The notes: generated by a model not told the origin, from the letters alone. Shown: positions 8,004-17,343, counted from the stretch's first letter. The stretch is DNA of 35,992 bases from Ligilactobacillus ubinensis (GCF_024160875.1 NZ_JAIULA010000028.1:1-35992); one strand, 5' to 3'. Numbers and translations: made by a program.

Positions 8004-8963
8004 TTAAAAATTCTTTTTAAATAAACTATCTACCGATTGATTATTGTAAATAAGTGAAATTGCTTTTGCAAAGACTGGTGCTATCGACAATACTTTCAAA
8101 TTAGAAAATTGTTTTTCTTCTGGAATAGTAATTGTATCTGTCACCACAACCTCTTTGTATGGAGATTCTTTCAATTCTTCTACCGCATTACCTGAGAAAA
8201 TTGGATGTGTAGCACAAGCATAGACATCAGTTGCTCCAGCTGCCTTTAATGCTTCAGCTGCATCAGCCATTTTACCACCAGTATCTATCATATCGTCAAA
8301 CACAATGCACTTATGGCCTTTAACATCCCCAATAACCATTGCATCTTCAGGTCTTTCTAAACGATTTGCATCTCGTTTATCCACAATTGCAATTGGCGCT
8401 TTTAAAAATTGTGCCAAATTACGTGCCATTTTCACGCCATTATGATCTGGCGCAACCACAACCACATCATCATCAATTTGATTGTCAATGAAGTATTGTG
8501 CTTGTGTGAAAATAGCTTTCAAATGGTCTACTGGAATATTGAAAAATCCTTGTAACTGTCCTGCATGCAAGTCCATCGATACTACTCGATCTGCTCCAGC
8601 AAGTTGTAAAAAATTGGCAATTAACTTGGCAGTAATTGGTTCGCGTGAACGTGCTTTACGATCTGAACGCGCATACCCATAATAAGGTATTACCGCATTA
8701 ACCGAACCTGCACTAGATCGACGTAATGCATCCATCATTACCATTAGTTCCATAAAGTTTTCATTAACAGGATCCGAAATTGATTGAATGATGAAAACAT
8801 CATCCCCCCGCACACTTTCATCAATGTTGATTTGAATCTCACCATCACTAAAGTGCTTAACTGAAGCATCACACAGTTTTACGCCCATTTCGTCAGCTAT
8901 CTTTTGCGCTAACTCTGGGTTTGAGTTAAGCGCAAAAAGCTTGATTCCAGCATTTCCTTGCAT
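8004..8963 (-). CDS. prs: Ribose-phosphate pyrophosphokinase (PRPP synthetase)
   Basis: The enzyme makes PRPP from ribose 5-phosphate and ATP for nucleotide, histidine and tryptophan synthesis. With the start at 8963 it has 319 residues, the normal class I length. The PRPP-binding loop VFDDMIDTGG is at 221-230, the metal/ATP segment DLHAGQLQGFF at 131-141, and the flexible-loop YARSDRKAR segment at 97-105. The ribose-phosphate loop reads APDHNGVKMAR, where I recall SPDHGGV-R-R in the main class I enzymes, so this may be a divergent second paralogue. An upstream ATG at 8975 directly abuts GGAGG and cannot use it; the ATG at 8963 has a longish 12-nt spacing but fits the family N-terminus. Confidence 0.92.
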   Translation of the reverse strand: MQGNAGIKLFALNSNPELAQKIADEMGVKLCDASVKHFSDGEIQINIDESVRGDDVFIIQSISDPVNENFMELMVMMDALRRSSAGSVNAVIPYYGYARSDRKARSREPITAKLIANFLQLAGADRVVSMDLHAGQLQGFFNIPVDHLKAIFTQAQYFIDNQIDDDVVVVAPDHNGVKMARNLAQFLKAPIAIVDKRDANRLERPEDAMVIGDVKGHKCIVFDDMIDTGGKMADAAEALKAAGATDVYACATHPIFSGNAVEELKESPYKEVVVTDTITIPEEKQFSNLKVLSIAPVFAKAISLIYNNQSVDSLFKKNF

Positions 8964-9155
8964 TTTTTGTTTCATCCTCCATGCATTGTTTGACTTTTCG
9001 CTCTTTTCATTATAATAAATTACTTGGCAAAATACTATTGTTTTTACCCATTTAACTTAATATTATTCGATTTTCACAATATTTTTTATTAAACACACAA
9101 AAATATTTTTCTATTTAAAAATATTAATGTTAAATTTAATAAAATTATATACACT

Positions 9156-9169
9156 ATAACATTTGTTAT
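9156..9169. promoter_or_regulatory. Candidate operator palindrome upstream of mleS
   Basis: The perfect inverted repeat ATAAC-ATTT-GTTAT lies about 90 bases before the predicted mleS transcription start. That is within the range where LysR-type activators often bind, and malolactic operons are commonly activated by the LysR-type MleR. The half-site is short and A+T-rich, so chance is possible. No mleR gene is next to the operon. Confidence 0.3.
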
Positions 9170-9219
9170 TATTGAGTTTTTTTAAAACATATAATTATTA
9201 TTTATATCACACTTAATTT

Positions 9220-9249
9220 TTGACTATACATAAGTAAGGTTTCTATAAT
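9220..9249 (+). promoter_or_regulatory. Promoter of the malolactic operon
   Basis: TTGACT (9220-9225) and a perfect TATAAT (9244-9249) are separated by 18 nt. Transcription would start near 9256, leaving an 85-nt leader before the strong AGGAGG of mleS. No terminator is visible in the leader. Confidence 0.7.
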
Positions 9250-9340
9250 TAGAATCGGTGCAACAACCGTAGCTACTCTTTGCATGAGAATATATATACG
9301 TATTAGTAATTAATTTTAAAAATTGTAGGAGGAAATTTTT

Positions 9341-10966
9341 ATGACTAAAGCAACTGATATTTTAAATAACCCTTTTTTAAACAAAGGAACTGCTTTTACA
9401 ACAAAAGAACGTAAAGAACTAGGTTTGACAGGTACATTACCTTCTAAAGTTCAAACAATTAAAGAACAAGCTGTACAAACTTATGGTCAATATCAAAGCA
9501 AGACATCAGGTATTGAAAAACGTATTTTCTTAATGAACTTATTTAACACTAACCGGACATTATTCTATTACTTAATGAATGAACATATTGTTGAATTTAT
9601 GCCTGTTGTTTATGATCCAGTTGTTGCTGAATCAATTGAAAATTACAATGAATTATTCTTGAAACCACAAGATGCTGCTTTCATTTCAATCGATGATGTT
9701 GATAGTATCGAAGACTCTTTGAAAAATGCTGCTGACGGCCGTGACATTCGCTTATTAGTTATTACAGATGCTGAAGGTATCTTGGGTATCGGTGACTGGG
9801 GTGTCAATGGTGTTGATATTTCCATCGGTAAATTAATGGTTTATACTGCCGCTGCTGGTATTGATCCTTCACAAGTATTACCTGTTTCTATTGATGCTGG
9901 GACAAATAACAAAGCTTTGTTAAATGATCCACTTTACCTAGGTAACAAACATGAACGTGTTTATGGCGAAAAATACCATGCAATGATTGACAAATTTGTT
10001 GCCGCTGCTACAAAACTTTTCCCTGAGAGTTTACTCCATTTTGAAGACTTCGGCCGTTCAAATGCCGATGTTATTTTGAAAAAATATGAAGATAAGATTC
10101 TTACTTTCAACGATGACATCCAAGGTACAGGTATCATCTCTTTAGCTGGTGTTTTAGGTGCTATGAATATCTCTAAAGAAAAAATAACAGATCAAAAATT
10201 CTTAACTTTCGGTGCCGGTACTGCCGGTTGTGGAATTGCTAAGATGATGTTTGATGAATTAGTTCGTCAAGGTTTAAGCAAAGAAGAAGCTAAAAAACGC
10301 TTCTATTTAGTTGATCGACAAGGATTATTATTTGATGATACTGAAGATTTAACTGATGGACAAAAACAATTCGTTCGTTCACGCTCAGAATTCGCAAACG
10401 CTGATGAATTAACCAACTTAGAAGCTGTTATCAAAGCCGTTCATCCAACTGTTATGATTGGTACCTCAACACAACCTGGTGCCTTCACAGAAACAGCTAT
10501 TAAAGAAATGGCCGCTCATACGAAACGTCCTGTTATTTTTGCTTTATCTAATCCTACAAAATTATTGGAAGCAAGCGCTGAAAACTTAATCAAGTGGACA
10601 GAAGGCCGTGCTTTAGTTGCTACAGGTGTTCCTTCAGAAGATGTTGAATATAATGGCGTTACTTATACAATCGGTCAAGCTAATAACGCATTAGTTTATC
10701 CTGGTGTTGGCTTTGGTGCAATTGCAGCCACATCAAAAGTCATCAACGAAGAAATGCTTTCACAAGCTAGCCATGCTCTTGGTGGTATTGTTGACCCTGA
10801 TCAACCAGGCGCTGCTGTATTACCTCCAGTTGCACAATTAACAGAGTTCTCACAAAAAGTTGCTGAAGTTGTTGCACAATCTGCAATCGACCAAGGCTTA
10901 ACTAAAGAAAACATCACAGATGCTAAAAAGGCAGTTGCCGATGCTAAATGGGAACCTAAATATTAA
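9341..10966 (+). CDS. mleS: Malolactic enzyme
   Basis: The cytosolic enzyme decarboxylates L-malate directly to L-lactate and CO2 with bound NAD+ and Mn2+, consuming a proton. The 541-residue length and the N-terminus ([16 protein letters not shown]) match malolactic enzymes of lactic acid bacteria. The malic-enzyme core is complete: YDPVV near Y91, metal-site residues in HFEDFG (233-238) and FNDDIQGTG (256-264), and the dinucleotide fold [10 protein letters not shown] (291-300). The AGGAGG ribosome binding site is strong. The malate permease follows after 27 nt, forming the usual mleS-mleP operon that raises internal pH and generates proton motive force. A classic malic enzyme is the alternative, but the sequence favours the malolactic type. 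Confidence 0.95.
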   Translation: MTKATDILNNPFLNKGTAFTTKERKELGLTGTLPSKVQTIKEQAVQTYGQYQSKTSGIEKRIFLMNLFNTNRTLFYYLMNEHIVEFMPVVYDPVVAESIENYNELFLKPQDAAFISIDDVDSIEDSLKNAADGRDIRLLVITDAEGILGIGDWGVNGVDISIGKLMVYTAAAGIDPSQVLPVSIDAGTNNKALLNDPLYLGNKHERVYGEKYHAMIDKFVAAATKLFPESLLHFEDFGRSNADVILKKYEDKILTFNDDIQGTGIISLAGVLGAMNISKEKITDQKFLTFGAGTAGCGIAKMMFDELVRQGLSKEEAKKRFYLVDRQGLLFDDTEDLTDGQKQFVRSRSEFANADELTNLEAVIKAVHPTVMIGTSTQPGAFTETAIKEMAAHTKRPVIFALSNPTKLLEASAENLIKWTEGRALVATGVPSEDVEYNGVTYTIGQANNALVYPGVGFGAIAATSKVINEEMLSQASHALGGIVDPDQPGAAVLPPVAQLTEFSQKVAEVVAQSAIDQGLTKENITDAKKAVADAKWEPKY

Positions 10967-10993
10967 AATCTAACAAAAAGGGAGTTATTATAA

Positions 10994-11965
10994 ATGGCAG
11001 TCTTTTTAACATCTATTTCTAGCGTTGCCGTTATTGTCTTAATTATGGCATTGGGCTATATTCTTCGAGGTTCTGGCTGGTTTGCCGATACCTTTGCTAG
11101 TAATATCTCTAACTTAATTACAAAAATTGCTTTACCCGCTTCAATCTTTGTATCTGTAATGAATTATCTAAACCGCGATAAGCTTCTTAGTTTATCCCAA
11201 GGTATCTTGTTTCCTGCTATGGGAGTGGTGATTGGTTATCTTATCGCTTGGCTTGTTGTTAAGGTTTTAAAAATCAGACCTGGTCGTCGTGGTATTTTTA
11301 TGAATGCTGTTGTTAATGCAAATACTATTTTTATTGGTATGCCATTAAATACTGCACTTTTTGGCGATAAAGCCATGTCTTATTTCTTAATTTATTATAT
11401 TATCAATACCGTTTCTACTTGGGCATTTGGGATTTTCTTAATTTCAAATGATGATCCTACTATAGATAAGAGCAAAAAGACTGATAAGAAAAAAATTAAC
11501 TGGAAAAAAGTTCTACCCATGCCTCTAGTTGGTTTCATTGTTGCAATTATTTGGATGCTATTAGGAATTCCTGTTCCAACATTCTTGGGCAATACGCTTT
11601 CTTATGTCGGTTCATTAGTTACACCATTATCGTTAATCTATATAGGTATTGTTTTACATGATGCTGGTCTAAACAACTTTAAGTTTGAACGTGATTCTGT
11701 TTTAGCATTGCTCGGCCGTTTTGTTTTATCACCAGTAGTTTTGATTTTGCTAATCAAGTTTGGTATGAGCGCTGGTTACGATATGCCAACATTAATGCGT
11801 CAAACTCTTGTTGTTCAATCAGCAACCCCAATGCTAGCTGTTCTACCAATTTTAGCTGGTGAAGCCCACGGCGATGTAAAATTTGCAACAAATGTTGTTG
11901 TCATGAGTACAATTCTTTTCATCGTAGTGGTACCTATTTTAATGGCTATTCTACAATTTATTTAG
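10994..11965 (+). CDS. mleP: Malate permease, auxin efflux carrier (AEC) family
   Basis: The 323-residue integral membrane protein has about ten hydrophobic segments in the two-half arrangement of the AEC family. A cytoplasmic lysine-rich loop (KSKKTDKKK) lies near the middle, and the conserved segments NAVVNANTIFIGMPL and MRQTLVVQSATPM are recognisable. It should import malate and/or export lactate for the malolactic reaction. It starts 27 nt after mleS with its own GGGAG site, and a strong terminator follows, so the two genes form one operon. Function as malate carrier is inferred chiefly from this position. Confidence 0.9.
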   Translation: MAVFLTSISSVAVIVLIMALGYILRGSGWFADTFASNISNLITKIALPASIFVSVMNYLNRDKLLSLSQGILFPAMGVVIGYLIAWLVVKVLKIRPGRRGIFMNAVVNANTIFIGMPLNTALFGDKAMSYFLIYYIINTVSTWAFGIFLISNDDPTIDKSKKTDKKKINWKKVLPMPLVGFIVAIIWMLLGIPVPTFLGNTLSYVGSLVTPLSLIYIGIVLHDAGLNNFKFERDSVLALLGRFVLSPVVLILLIKFGMSAGYDMPTLMRQTLVVQSATPMLAVLPILAGEAHGDVKFATNVVVMSTILFIVVVPILMAILQFI

Positions 11966-11985
11966 TTAAATTATAAATTTTCTTA

Positions 11986-12019
11986 AGAGAGTCTGGATTT
12001 AATTCCTGGCTCTCTTTTT
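11986..12019 (+). terminator. Terminator of the mleS-mleP operon
   Basis: An 8-bp stem (11986-11993 with 12008-12015) is followed by a run of T on the plus strand, 20 nt after the mleP stop. Confidence 0.85.
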
Positions 12020-12343
12020 GTTTCCGTATATTGCGTGCTAAAATATTATTTTTCTCCGATCTAATTCTTTTAGTAACTAGTGTTAATCTAGCCTAAATTT
12101 CAACTAATAAGCAAAGTTATCTATCCAAATTAATCTATATTAATTGCTTGTTTTATTTATTTTTAGGTGTATAAAACTTTTTTGTTCAACATAGCCTTTT
12201 TATATTGTATAATAATTATATAAAAAGGAAGGTGATTTTTTAAGCTAAAATACATCTAGTTATCCCAATCCCTCTTATTGAGGAAACGTTGTTTTTACGT
12301 AATGTCTAATTTAAGTTTATACAGCAGTCAAAGGAGAAATTAT
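12020..12343. other. Upstream region of the P-type ATPase
   Basis: No gene was recognised in these 324 bases. A perfect TATAAT lies at 12208-12213, with TTGTTC about 20 nt before it as a poor -35. It would give a leader of about 125 nt, with no recognised metal riboswitch fold and no terminator. An in-frame ATG further upstream (12278 by a non-ATG start, 12302 by ATG) lacks a ribosome binding site. Confidence 0.45.
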
Positions 12344-15061
12344 ATGAGCAATTCACACGAAGAAAAAGAATCTGAAATTAGTAACGATGATGATCATAGT
12401 CAGGCGATTTGGCAACTAAATGAGCAACAAATTTCACAAGAATTTCAAACTGATTTAGTTATCGGATTAAAAAAAGAAAGTATTCAGAAACATTTAACTA
12501 CATTCGGTTTAAATGAACTTCTACCTGTCAAAGAAAGTTGGCTAAAAAAGCTATTAAAGCAGTTTAATAATGTCATCAGTTATGTCTTAATTATAACCGC
12601 TACTATATCATTACTATTACATCATTATCCTGACGCAGCAGTTATTGGTATTGTTATTATTGCCAATGCATTAATTGGTTATTTTCAGGAAGTTTCAGCA
12701 GCAGAAGCTTTATCAAAGTTACAAGCTTTACTGGTGAAAAAAACATATGTCATCCGAAATAATCATAAACTTGTAATACAATCCAAAAACTTAGTTCCTG
12801 GTGATCTCGTAATTCTAGAAGCAGGAAATCAAGTTCCTGCGGATTTACGTCTGATTTCTGCCGACAATCTGATGATTCAAGAGTCCATCTTAACTGGTGA
12901 AACTGATAATGCACTAAAAACAGAAGAACCGTTAAATATCAAAAAAATTCCGCTTGCAGAACAAACTAATTTAGCTTTTGCCGGCACTTCTGTTACCCAT
13001 GGATCCGGTGTAGGTGTAGTCATTGCTACCGGACAAAAAACACAACTTGGTCAAATTCAAAAAGAAGTTGCTACTGCAAAGCCTAAATTAACTCCTTTGA
13101 TGAAGAATTTAAATCGTTTAGGCTGGCAACTATCTCTTGCTATTGTTTTAGTGGCTATTATCATTTTTACGATTGGCGCTTGGATGAACAGTTACAGTCT
13201 AACGGTTTTATTAATTGCAGTAGTTACTATGGTTGTGGGGTCCATGCCTGAGGGAATGCCCGCTAGCGTTTCTGTGGTTTTAGCAATGGGCACTAGACAA
13301 TTAGCCCAAAAAGGGGCCATTGTCAAAAGTCTACCTGCTGTTGAAACACTTGGAGCAGTAGATATTGTTAATTCAGATAAAACCGGAACGTTGACAAAAA
13401 ACGAAATGCTCGTGACGGATATTATTACCCAAGATGGTCATTTTCAAACTGAAGATACTAGCTATGGTCAAAAAGCAAAACTACTGGATTCACAACATAA
13501 TTATGTTAATTTTCAAGAATTCTCATCTATTACTAAACTTCTAGAAATTGCCGGTCAGACGACAGATGCTGTTTTCAATCTTAAAAATAACAAATGGCAA
13601 TTAGTCGGCGAACCTACTGATGGGGCTTTATCAGCGTTATATCAAAGTTTAACTGCGCATACTCCACAAGTACATGAAGTTGATTCTTTACCTTTTGATT
13701 CCTCAATTCGCTATTCAGCTAGATTAGCTGATGTTAATACACATAGGGTATTATTCGTTAAGGGTGCTCCACAAACCATTTTCAAATTAATAAGAAATTA
13801 TCAACCTACTTTCGAAACAAAATTTTGGCAACAAAAAATGAAAATGCTAACCAGTCAAGGTAAACGTGTTGTTGCTCTAGCTTATCAAAACGTTAAGCCT
13901 ACAACCGAACAAATTGAACATGTTTCATTAGGCCAACAATTAATATTAGTTGGTTTAATAGGGATTATTGATCCAGCACGTCCCGAGGTCGCTAACTCTA
14001 TTCAAAAATTATTATCTGCTGGTGTTGATGTTAAAATGATTACGGGTGATGATCCAGATACTGCAGCAAAAATTGCCCAAGCAATAGGTTTAAAAGCACC
14101 TAGTAACATCATCACTGGACCTCAAATGGATGAGTTAACTGATCAGCAACTAGCTGAAAAAGTTGACACATTTACCATTTTTGCTCGAACTACGCCTAAA
14201 GATAAGTTAAGAATTGTTAAGGCACAGCAAGCCAATCGCCATGTGGTAGCAATGACTGGTGATGGTGTCAATGATGCCCCTGCCCTAAAACAAGCCGATA
14301 TTGGTGTTGCCATGGGTATTAAAGGGACTGATGTAGCTAAAAGTGCTGCTGATATGGTTTTAGCAAATGATGATTTTTCAACAATCGAAATTGCCGTTCG
14401 TGAAGGTCGTCATGTATTTGATAATATCAGAAAGTCAATCCGTTTTCTGTTACCAACTAGTTTTGCAGAAGGTTTAATTGTAGTTTTGAGTATTCTGTTA
14501 GATCAGCAACTACCACTCTACCCCACCCAGTTATTATGGATTAACATGGTTTCTGCTTTAACAATCCAATTTGCATTTATTTTCGAACCCATTGAAGAAG
14601 GTATAATGCAACGTGGACCAAGAAAAACTGAACACGGCATTTTAACAAAAAAGGATTTTATTGAAATTGCGTATGTCTCCTTGTTGATTGCTAGTCTAGG
14701 TATTGGTGCTTATAATTGGGTTGTCGGTGCTGGCTTAGCTCCCCTAATAGGAAGCACTATGACACTAAATATTATTATTTTTGGCAAGATTTTCTATTTG
14801 TTTAACATTAGAACAAATCATTTCATCTTTTCAAAGTATTTCTTTCAAAATAAAGTGGCTTTCTGGATAATTGGTGCCTTGTTATTACTACAAGTATTTA
14901 TAATCTATACTCCGTTCATGCAAGAGATTTTCCATACTACTTCCATTAATCTATTTTGGGGCTGGATTATCCCATTAATTTCAGGTGCAATTGTCTTATT
15001 AATAACTGAAACTATAAAATTATTCAAACAACGTTTAAAACAATATAGTATCGCCCAATAA
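12344..15061 (+). CDS. Cation-translocating P2-type ATPase
   Basis: The 905-residue membrane pump uses ATP to move cations, by family likeness probably Ca2+ or another efflux substrate. In order there are an N-terminal cation-ATPase region, the actuator loop LTGETDN, the TM4 motif PEGMP, the phosphorylated D345 in SDKTGTLTKNE, the nucleotide domain, the hinge TGDGVNDAPALKQADIG, and six C-terminal membrane segments. TM5 keeps a glutamate (LPTSFAEG), but TM6 reads INMVSALTIQFAFIFEP without the aspartate that binds Ca2+ in SERCA/PMR1 pumps. AAGGAG lies 7 nt before the ATG at 12344, which decides the start. It appears to be a single-gene unit ended by a long hairpin. Confidence 0.9.
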   Translation: MSNSHEEKESEISNDDDHSQAIWQLNEQQISQEFQTDLVIGLKKESIQKHLTTFGLNELLPVKESWLKKLLKQFNNVISYVLIITATISLLLHHYPDAAVIGIVIIANALIGYFQEVSAAEALSKLQALLVKKTYVIRNNHKLVIQSKNLVPGDLVILEAGNQVPADLRLISADNLMIQESILTGETDNALKTEEPLNIKKIPLAEQTNLAFAGTSVTHGSGVGVVIATGQKTQLGQIQKEVATAKPKLTPLMKNLNRLGWQLSLAIVLVAIIIFTIGAWMNSYSLTVLLIAVVTMVVGSMPEGMPASVSVVLAMGTRQLAQKGAIVKSLPAVETLGAVDIVNSDKTGTLTKNEMLVTDIITQDGHFQTEDTSYGQKAKLLDSQHNYVNFQEFSSITKLLEIAGQTTDAVFNLKNNKWQLVGEPTDGALSALYQSLTAHTPQVHEVDSLPFDSSIRYSARLADVNTHRVLFVKGAPQTIFKLIRNYQPTFETKFWQQKMKMLTSQGKRVVALAYQNVKPTTEQIEHVSLGQQLILVGLIGIIDPARPEVANSIQKLLSAGVDVKMITGDDPDTAAKIAQAIGLKAPSNIITGPQMDELTDQQLAEKVDTFTIFARTTPKDKLRIVKAQQANRHVVAMTGDGVNDAPALKQADIGVAMGIKGTDVAKSAADMVLANDDFSTIEIAVREGRHVFDNIRKSIRFLLPTSFAEGLIVVLSILLDQQLPLYPTQLLWINMVSALTIQFAFIFEPIEEGIMQRGPRKTEHGILTKKDFIEIAYVSLLIASLGIGAYNWVVGAGLAPLIGSTMTLNIIIFGKIFYLFNIRTNHFIFSKYFFQNKVAFWIIGALLLLQVFIIYTPFMQEIFHTTSINLFWGWIIPLISGAIVLLITETIKLFKQRLKQYSIAQ

Positions 15062-15156
15062 AGATGTGGAAAAAGGCAGTTGTTATCATTGTAAGCTGGA
15101 TAATTCGGAGTTGAGATTACAACGTTAATCGTAGAACACACACTCTAAGGCATAGA

Positions 15157-15188
15157 TAAAAAGAGTCCGCTACTTTTAACTCGGACTC
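15157..15188 (-). terminator. Minus-oriented hairpin with T-run after the ATPase gene
   Basis: A 7-bp perfect stem (15163-15169 with 15182-15188) has an A-run at 15158-15162, giving a T-run on the minus strand. No minus-strand gene lies upstream of it, so its client transcript is unknown; it could limit antisense transcription into the ATPase gene. Confidence 0.5.
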
Positions 15189-15210
15189 ATCAATCACTAT
15201 TCTTTTCATT

Positions 15211-15278
15211 ACTCACACTAATGTCTTACATAGATAATGTAATTAATATCTATGTAAGACACTAATGTGAGTATTTTT
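15211..15278 (+). terminator. Long-stem hairpin, likely terminator of the ATPase gene
   Basis: The arms 15211-15235 and 15248-15272 form a 25-bp stem with only two non-Watson-Crick positions and a 12-nt loop. ATTTTTAG follows on the plus strand. It is unusually long for an intrinsic terminator and could also be a degenerate inverted-repeat element. Confidence 0.6.
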
Positions 15279-15312
15279 AGTTAAACATACGATTAATTAT
15301 GGCACAATTTTG

Positions 15313-15361
15313 TTGCTAATCTTCTTTTTTCGATTATAATAATATATAGAACATATATTCG
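15313..15361 (+). promoter_or_regulatory. Promoter with LexA-like SOS box before the polymerase gene
   Basis: TTGCTA (15313-15318) and TATAAT (15335-15340) are 16 nt apart. Immediately after, at about the transcription start, GAAC-ATAT-ATTC followed by G (15349-15361) matches the Gram-positive LexA/DinR box (CGAAC-N4-GTTCG) with two deviations. LexA bound there would block initiation, fitting SOS induction of a translesion polymerase. Confidence 0.6.
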
Positions 15362-15380
15362 CTTTTAAGGAGGGGTTGCT

Positions 15381-16880
15381 TTGAATTCTAATAAAATCTA
15401 CCTAGCAATAGACTTAAAATCTTTTTACGCTTCTACAGAATGCATTGCACTTGGACTTGATCCACTCAATACTAATCTGGTTGTAGCAGATGAGTCCCGA
15501 ACTAACAAAACAATTTGTTTAGCCGTCTCTCCTGCTTTAAAAAGTTTTGGCGTTCCTAGTCGACCACGACTATTTGAAGTTGAACAAAAAATAAAATCTC
15601 TCAATTTAGCAAAGCAAAAGCAATTACATACACGCCTGCCCCGCTCTTCTATTTATAAAAATGAATTATTCAAAAATAAATTTTTAAAAGTCGATTATCT
15701 CGTTGTTCCTCCACGTATGCATTTTTATCTTGAGATGAGCACTAAGATATATCAAATTTATTTACGTTTCGTTTCGCAAGATGATATTCATGTCTATTCA
15801 ATTGATGAAGTTTTTATTGATTTAACTAGTTACTTAAAAACTTATGGCGTTAATGCCCATACTCTCACCAAAAAAATTCTAACAACTATTATGCAAGAAA
15901 CCGGAATTACTGCTACAGCAGGAATTGGTGAGAATCTGTATTTAGCTAAGGTCGCTATGGATATTGTTGCCAAAAAAATTAAGGCTGATAAAGATGGTGT
16001 TAGAATTGCGCATTTAACCGTTGCATCTTACCGTAAATATCTTTGGGCTCACGAACCAATTACTGATTTTTGGCGCGTTGGACGTGGATATGCCAAACGT
16101 TTAGCTAAATTAGGTCTAAATACAATGGGTGACATTGCCGCTTGTTCATTAGGTACTCTTTCAGATAAATACAATGAAGAACTACTGTATAAAAACTTCG
16201 GTGTTAATGCTGAACTACTGATAGATCACGCTTGGGGGAAGGAAACCACCACTCTTACTGATATAAAAAACTATCGACCTAAACATAATTCTCTTGGTTC
16301 CGGTCAAGTTTTAATGCATCCTTATACTTTCATGGAAGCTAAACTCATTGTTAGAGAAATGTCAGAAGCCCTTGTCTTAGAACTATTAAGAAAAAAGCTG
16401 GTCACTAATCAAATTATGCTAACTATCAGCTATGATATTAAGAGTCTAACTTTCTGTAGCTATACTGGCCCTACAACAATTGATTTTTATGGCCGTGAAG
16501 TCCCTAAACATGGTCATGGTACAACTAATTTTAAGAAAATGACTGCATCTGATGACTTAATTACTCCCTCCGTTTTAAAATTATATGCGCAAATTACCAA
16601 TCCACGCTTACTAATCCGAAAAATAACCATTACTGCTAGTAATATTATGTCCAAAAAAGCTGCAGCTACTTTACAGTATAGTGAACAACTAGACTTATTC
16701 TCTAAACCTAATGATAGTCCGCAGCTTAACCAAGATGTTGACCGCGAAGAACGAAAACAACAGGTCATTCTTGCTTTGAAAGAACGTTATGGTCAACGAG
16801 CTATCTTCAAAGCCTCTGATTTAAAAAAAGAAGCAACTGCTTTACAAAGAGGTAATCAAATTGGTGGACACAAAGCATAG
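15381..16880 (+). CDS. Y-family DNA polymerase, UmuC/UvrX-like
   Basis: The 499-residue protein is a translesion DNA polymerase. The first carboxylate motif is AIDLKSFYASTEC (residues 9-21) and the catalytic pair D142-E143 lies in YSIDEVFIDL. A helix-hairpin region follows near residues 228-260, then the little-finger domain. QLDLF at 436-440 is a consensus sliding-clamp-binding motif. Translation starts at TTG (15381) after AAGGAGGGG. It has the length and gene order of Firmicutes UvrX/YqjW proteins, with a YolD-like gene 11 nt downstream. A LexA-like box at the promoter suggests damage induction. Such genes are often on plasmids and phages, but no such context is seen here. Confidence 0.9.
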   Translation: MNSNKIYLAIDLKSFYASTECIALGLDPLNTNLVVADESRTNKTICLAVSPALKSFGVPSRPRLFEVEQKIKSLNLAKQKQLHTRLPRSSIYKNELFKNKFLKVDYLVVPPRMHFYLEMSTKIYQIYLRFVSQDDIHVYSIDEVFIDLTSYLKTYGVNAHTLTKKILTTIMQETGITATAGIGENLYLAKVAMDIVAKKIKADKDGVRIAHLTVASYRKYLWAHEPITDFWRVGRGYAKRLAKLGLNTMGDIAACSLGTLSDKYNEELLYKNFGVNAELLIDHAWGKETTTLTDIKNYRPKHNSLGSGQVLMHPYTFMEAKLIVREMSEALVLELLRKKLVTNQIMLTISYDIKSLTFCSYTGPTTIDFYGREVPKHGHGTTNFKKMTASDDLITPSVLKLYAQITNPRLLIRKITITASNIMSKKAAATLQYSEQLDLFSKPNDSPQLNQDVDREERKQQVILALKERYGQRAIFKASDLKKEATALQRGNQIGGHKA

Positions 16881-16891
16881 GAGTGTTTACT

Positions 16892-17305
16892 ATGGAAAAA
16901 ATTTTCAGCGACACAACTAGGTACCAGAAAATCATGAGTTTTGAGTATAACGGGCCTAAACGCCACCTGCATATGCCTTCATCTGAAAGAGCTGTTCAAT
17001 TTGCACCCTTTGCTGCTCTTTCTGGTTATTCAGATATGCTTAACTCAAGTACTCGTGAAGTGACACGCCCAATTTCTTTAGCCGATGAAGCACTTATAGA
17101 TCTAAATCAGCAGCTCCAAGACCTTAAAACCATAATTGCCACACATCCACTAATAGAAATTAAATACTACGACCAATATTTGCAAAATTACCTCAGCAAA
17201 AAAGATCATGTAATAGCCCTTGATGAACTTTCACAACGCTTAAAGCTTGAAAAAAATGGTTGGATTAACTTTTCAAACATCTTACAATTACTTAGAAAAA
17301 CTTAG
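16892..17305 (+). CDS. YolD-like family protein
   Basis: The 137-residue protein has the family signature SSERAVQFAPFAALSGY near residues 28-44, typical of YolD-like proteins encoded directly after UmuC/UvrX-type polymerases in Firmicutes. Its function is not established; a role with the polymerase is inferred from the conserved pairing. The ATG at 16892 is chosen because AGGAG (16879-16883), overlapping the polymerase stop, lies 8 nt before it; a GTG at 16883 overlaps that site. The two genes form an operon. The IS30-type repeat begins 38 nt after the stop. Confidence 0.8.
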   Translation: MEKIFSDTTRYQKIMSFEYNGPKRHLHMPSSERAVQFAPFAALSGYSDMLNSSTREVTRPISLADEALIDLNQQLQDLKTIIATHPLIEIKYYDQYLQNYLSKKDHVIALDELSQRLKLEKNGWINFSNILQLLRKT

Positions 17306-17343
17306 CTTTCTAATGCACTTTTCTTCAATCTCACGTTTGAATA

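Larger units (their letters stand above)
8964..9340. other. Divergent intergenic region between prs and mleS
   Basis: No gene was seen in these 377 bases. On the minus strand a TATAAT (9014-9009) may serve prs, without a clear -35. The middle part is extremely A+T-rich. The plus strand holds the mleS promoter and a possible operator palindrome, listed separately. Confidence 0.5.

Noticed and set aside
12214-12343. Possible manganese (yybP-ykoY) riboswitch before the P-type ATPase
   Set aside because: The conserved loop sequences of that class are absent and no terminator or sequestering stem is visible.
14905-15141. Minus-strand 78-codon frame over the ATPase 3' end
   Set aside because: It lies mostly antisense to a clear gene, has no ribosome binding site and no recognisable protein features.
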